Notes under the pieces: model-generated | What the model was told of the DNA's origin: nothing | Database searches by the model: none | Seen by the model: only the letters and a program-made list of their open reading frames with translations | NCBI GenBank assembly: GCA_004340125.1 | Contig: SLUK01000005.1 | Location: forward strand, 62,001 to 126,000 | Origin: Harryflintia acetispora | Lineage (GTDB): Bacteria; Bacillota; Clostridia; Oscillospirales; Ruminococcaceae | Direction: 5' to 3' | DNA length: 64,000 nucleotides | Position numbers and translations under genes: made by a program | Shown here: positions 62,809 through 64,000 of the stretch, one piece after another | Numbering within the stretch: position 1 is the first letter of the stretch | Layout: each line of letters starts with the position of its first letter

Positions 62809-63771
62809 ATGTTGTTTTTTAAGCCTGAGGGACAGCTGATTGATACCCCCCAGAACCGCGCCATGCTGCGCTGCTCGGCGACCTTGCAGGAGGCCTTCCT
62901 GGCCGGAAAGGTGTTGGAGGCGCGCGCCGTCATCTGTGACAGCGAACATAATCTGATCGTCGATCTCGGCTTTTGCCGGGGTATTATCCCGCGGGAGGAA
63001 TGTGCGATCGGCATCCGTGACGGGTCCACCCGGGACATTGCAATCATCTCGCGGGTCAACAAGCCCGTCTGCTTCACCATCACCGACATCGGGCGGGACG
63101 TTCACGGGAACCTCGCGCCCGTCCTCTCAAGACGGATGGTGCAGGAGCAATGCCTCGCGCAATATATCGGCTCGCTGCGCTGCGGCGACATCATCGACTG
63201 CCGGGTGACCCACCTCGAACCCTTTGGCTGCTTTGTGGACATCGGCTGCGGGATCGCCTCCCTCATCCCGATCGACTGCATCTCAATCTCAAGAATATCC
63301 CATCCGAGCGACCGCTTCCGGGTCGGACAGGACATCCGGGCGGTGGTCAAGGCCATCGAGCCGGGCGGGCGGATCTCTCTCAGCCACAAGGAGCTGCTCG
63401 GCACCTGGGAGGAGAACGCCGACCACTTCTGCTGCGGGCAGACGGTGGCGGGCACGGTGCGTTCGGTGGAGGAATATGGGATTTTTGTCGAATTGACCCC
63501 CAATCTGGCGGGACTGGCCGAGCCGAAGGAGGGCGTGAGCCCCGGGCAGCAGGCCAGCGTCTACATAAAAAATCTCATCCCGGAAAAGATGAAGGTGAAG
63601 CTGATCATCGTGGACAGCTTCGATGCCGCCTATCAAACCACAGCTCCCGAGTACTATATCACCGGCGGGCACATCGATCGCTGGCGCTACTCCCCCGCAT
63701 GCTCCTCGCGGGTTATCGAGACCGTGTTCGACGAACAGGAGGAAGCCGCCGAAGTATCCGCGGCATTATAA
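62809..63771 (+). CDS. S1 RNA-binding domain protein
   Basis: 320 residues with three S1-like OB-fold units: about 33-105 (divergent; VLEARAVICDSEHNLIVDLGFCRGIIP), about 122-195 (GDIIDCRVTHLEPFGCFVDIGCGIASLIP, the most typical) and about 207-270 (GQTVAGTVRSVEEYGIFVELTPNLAGLAEP). Shorter than ribosomal protein S1 and without its other domains, so a stand-alone RNA-binding factor as in many Clostridia. AGAGGAGGC precedes the ATG. Its exact role in translation or RNA turnover is unknown. Confidence 0.85.
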   Translation: MLFFKPEGQLIDTPQNRAMLRCSATLQEAFLAGKVLEARAVICDSEHNLIVDLGFCRGIIPREECAIGIRDGSTRDIAIISRVNKPVCFTITDIGRDVHGNLAPVLSRRMVQEQCLAQYIGSLRCGDIIDCRVTHLEPFGCFVDIGCGIASLIPIDCISISRISHPSDRFRVGQDIRAVVKAIEPGGRISLSHKELLGTWEENADHFCCGQTVAGTVRSVEEYGIFVELTPNLAGLAEPKEGVSPGQQASVYIKNLIPEKMKVKLIIVDSFDAAYQTTAPEYYITGGHIDRWRYSPACSSRVIETVFDEQEEAAEVSAAL

Positions 63772-63801
63772 CTGCGCATAATACCGGGGATAAGATCAAA
63801 A

Positions 63802-63835
63802 ATAAAGCAGGGCGGCGGCTGCCACCCTGCTTTAT
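63802..63835. terminator. Hairpin terminator between the S1-domain gene and the SASP gene
   Basis: ATAAAGCAGGG/CCCTGCTTTAT stem around a GC-rich loop, 30 bp past the stop codon. A second smaller hairpin AATTCTGA/TCAGAATT (about 63866-63884), followed by TT on the minus strand, may end the SASP gene. Confidence 0.65.
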
Positions 63836-63886
63836 CGGGTTTGTGCGACCAGCGCACAACAGAAAATTCTGAATAATCAGAATTCC

Positions 63887-64000
63887 TTATTTCATGGAGT
63901 TCTCGTAGGCCTCGATCATCTTCTTGACCATCTGGCCGCCGACGGAACCAGCCTCACGGGAGGTCAGATCGCCGTTGTAGCCCTGCTTGAGGTTGACGCC
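63887..64000 (-). CDS. Alpha/beta-type small acid-soluble spore protein, C-terminal part
   Basis: The last 37 residues are in the window: GVNLKQGYNGDLTSREAGSV followed by GGQMVKKMIEAYENSMK. These contain the highly conserved G-Y-N-G and R-E-A-G-S-V-G-G-x-M-V-K-(K/R)-(M/L)-I motifs of SASPs, which coat and protect DNA in spores. The gene continues beyond the right edge. It shows that the organism is a spore former, at least by descent. Confidence 0.93.
   Translation of the reverse strand, partial: GVNLKQGYNGDLTSREAGSVGGQMVKKMIEAYENSMK

Noticed and set aside
1..64000. Prophage, insertion sequences or site-specific recombinase in the window
   Set aside because: No transposase, integrase, invertase or phage structural gene was found on either strand.

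Overview
The window looks like a chromosome segment of a GC-rich, spore-forming, gut-type Clostridia (Oscillospiraceae/Ruminococcaceae-like). The evidence is an alpha/beta small acid-soluble spore protein at the right edge, consensus sigma-A promoters in a high-GC background, an anaerobic sulfatase maturase, an NfnAB pair, NrdR, two DUF6514-like proteins, and carbohydrate ABC importers paired with YesMN-type two-component systems. I see no transposase, integrase, CRISPR array or rRNA.

Layout. 1-4.6 kb: a carbohydrate ABC importer (binding protein and two permeases, the last cut by the left edge) and a sugar isomerase plus GntR regulator, under two promoters sharing an operator half-site. 4.6-6.1 kb: a secreted beta-helix-like protein behind a 186-bp inverted-repeat-bounded promoter that points away from the gene. 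6.2-9.5 kb: trmB, a c-di-GMP-I riboswitch heading an orphan transcript of about 490 nt, nrdR, a DUF6514-like gene and a TIM-barrel isomerase. 9.6-13.1 kb: nfnAB and a lipoprotein-type class B sortase. 13.1-21.7 kb: kdpDE, kdpFABC and a small membrane protein, with 11-bp phased TTAA arrays upstream of all three units. 21.7-27.2 kb: VOC, DUF1294, YaiI, Sir2, an SDR whose catalytic Tyr is Phe, a secreted protein with a Ser/Ala/Glu tail, and rmuC. 27.2-37.3 kb: a sulfated-glycan locus (anSME maturase, cytoplasmic sulfatase, ABC importer, YesMN). 37.4-42.2 kb: YebC, a small P-loop kinase, a secreted protein, and a second beta-helix-like protein with its own 186-bp inverted-repeat promoter module, again facing away. 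42.2-47.8 kb: an exported coiled-coil protein, an MMPL/RND transporter and its TetR regulator. 48-48.6 kb: a small HMA-like protein and a Gly/Cys repeat protein. 48.8-60.6 kb: a large catabolic regulon with four DeoC-type aldolases, a DapA-type aldolase, an iron-type alcohol dehydrogenase, an AfuABC-like importer and a YesMN system. 60.6-64 kb: DUF6514/XRE genes, two tRNAs, an S1-domain protein and the SASP.

The most interesting points are these. (1) Two unlinked, paralogous secreted-protein genes each sit behind a promoter cassette bounded by 27-bp inverted sites, of exactly the same size (186 bp) and with the promoter in the middle facing away. This is what a pair of phase-variable invertible promoters, both OFF, would look like. 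(2) A c-di-GMP-I riboswitch controls a transcript with no recognisable gene, and a perfect 15-nt complement of the aptamer core lies about 280 nt downstream. (3) The multi-DeoC cluster is tied together by one shared motif, three CGGAT-like boxes at 12- and 9-bp steps, abutting the -35 of three promoters. It suggests an importer-fed pathway for a phosphorylated deoxysugar or related compound.
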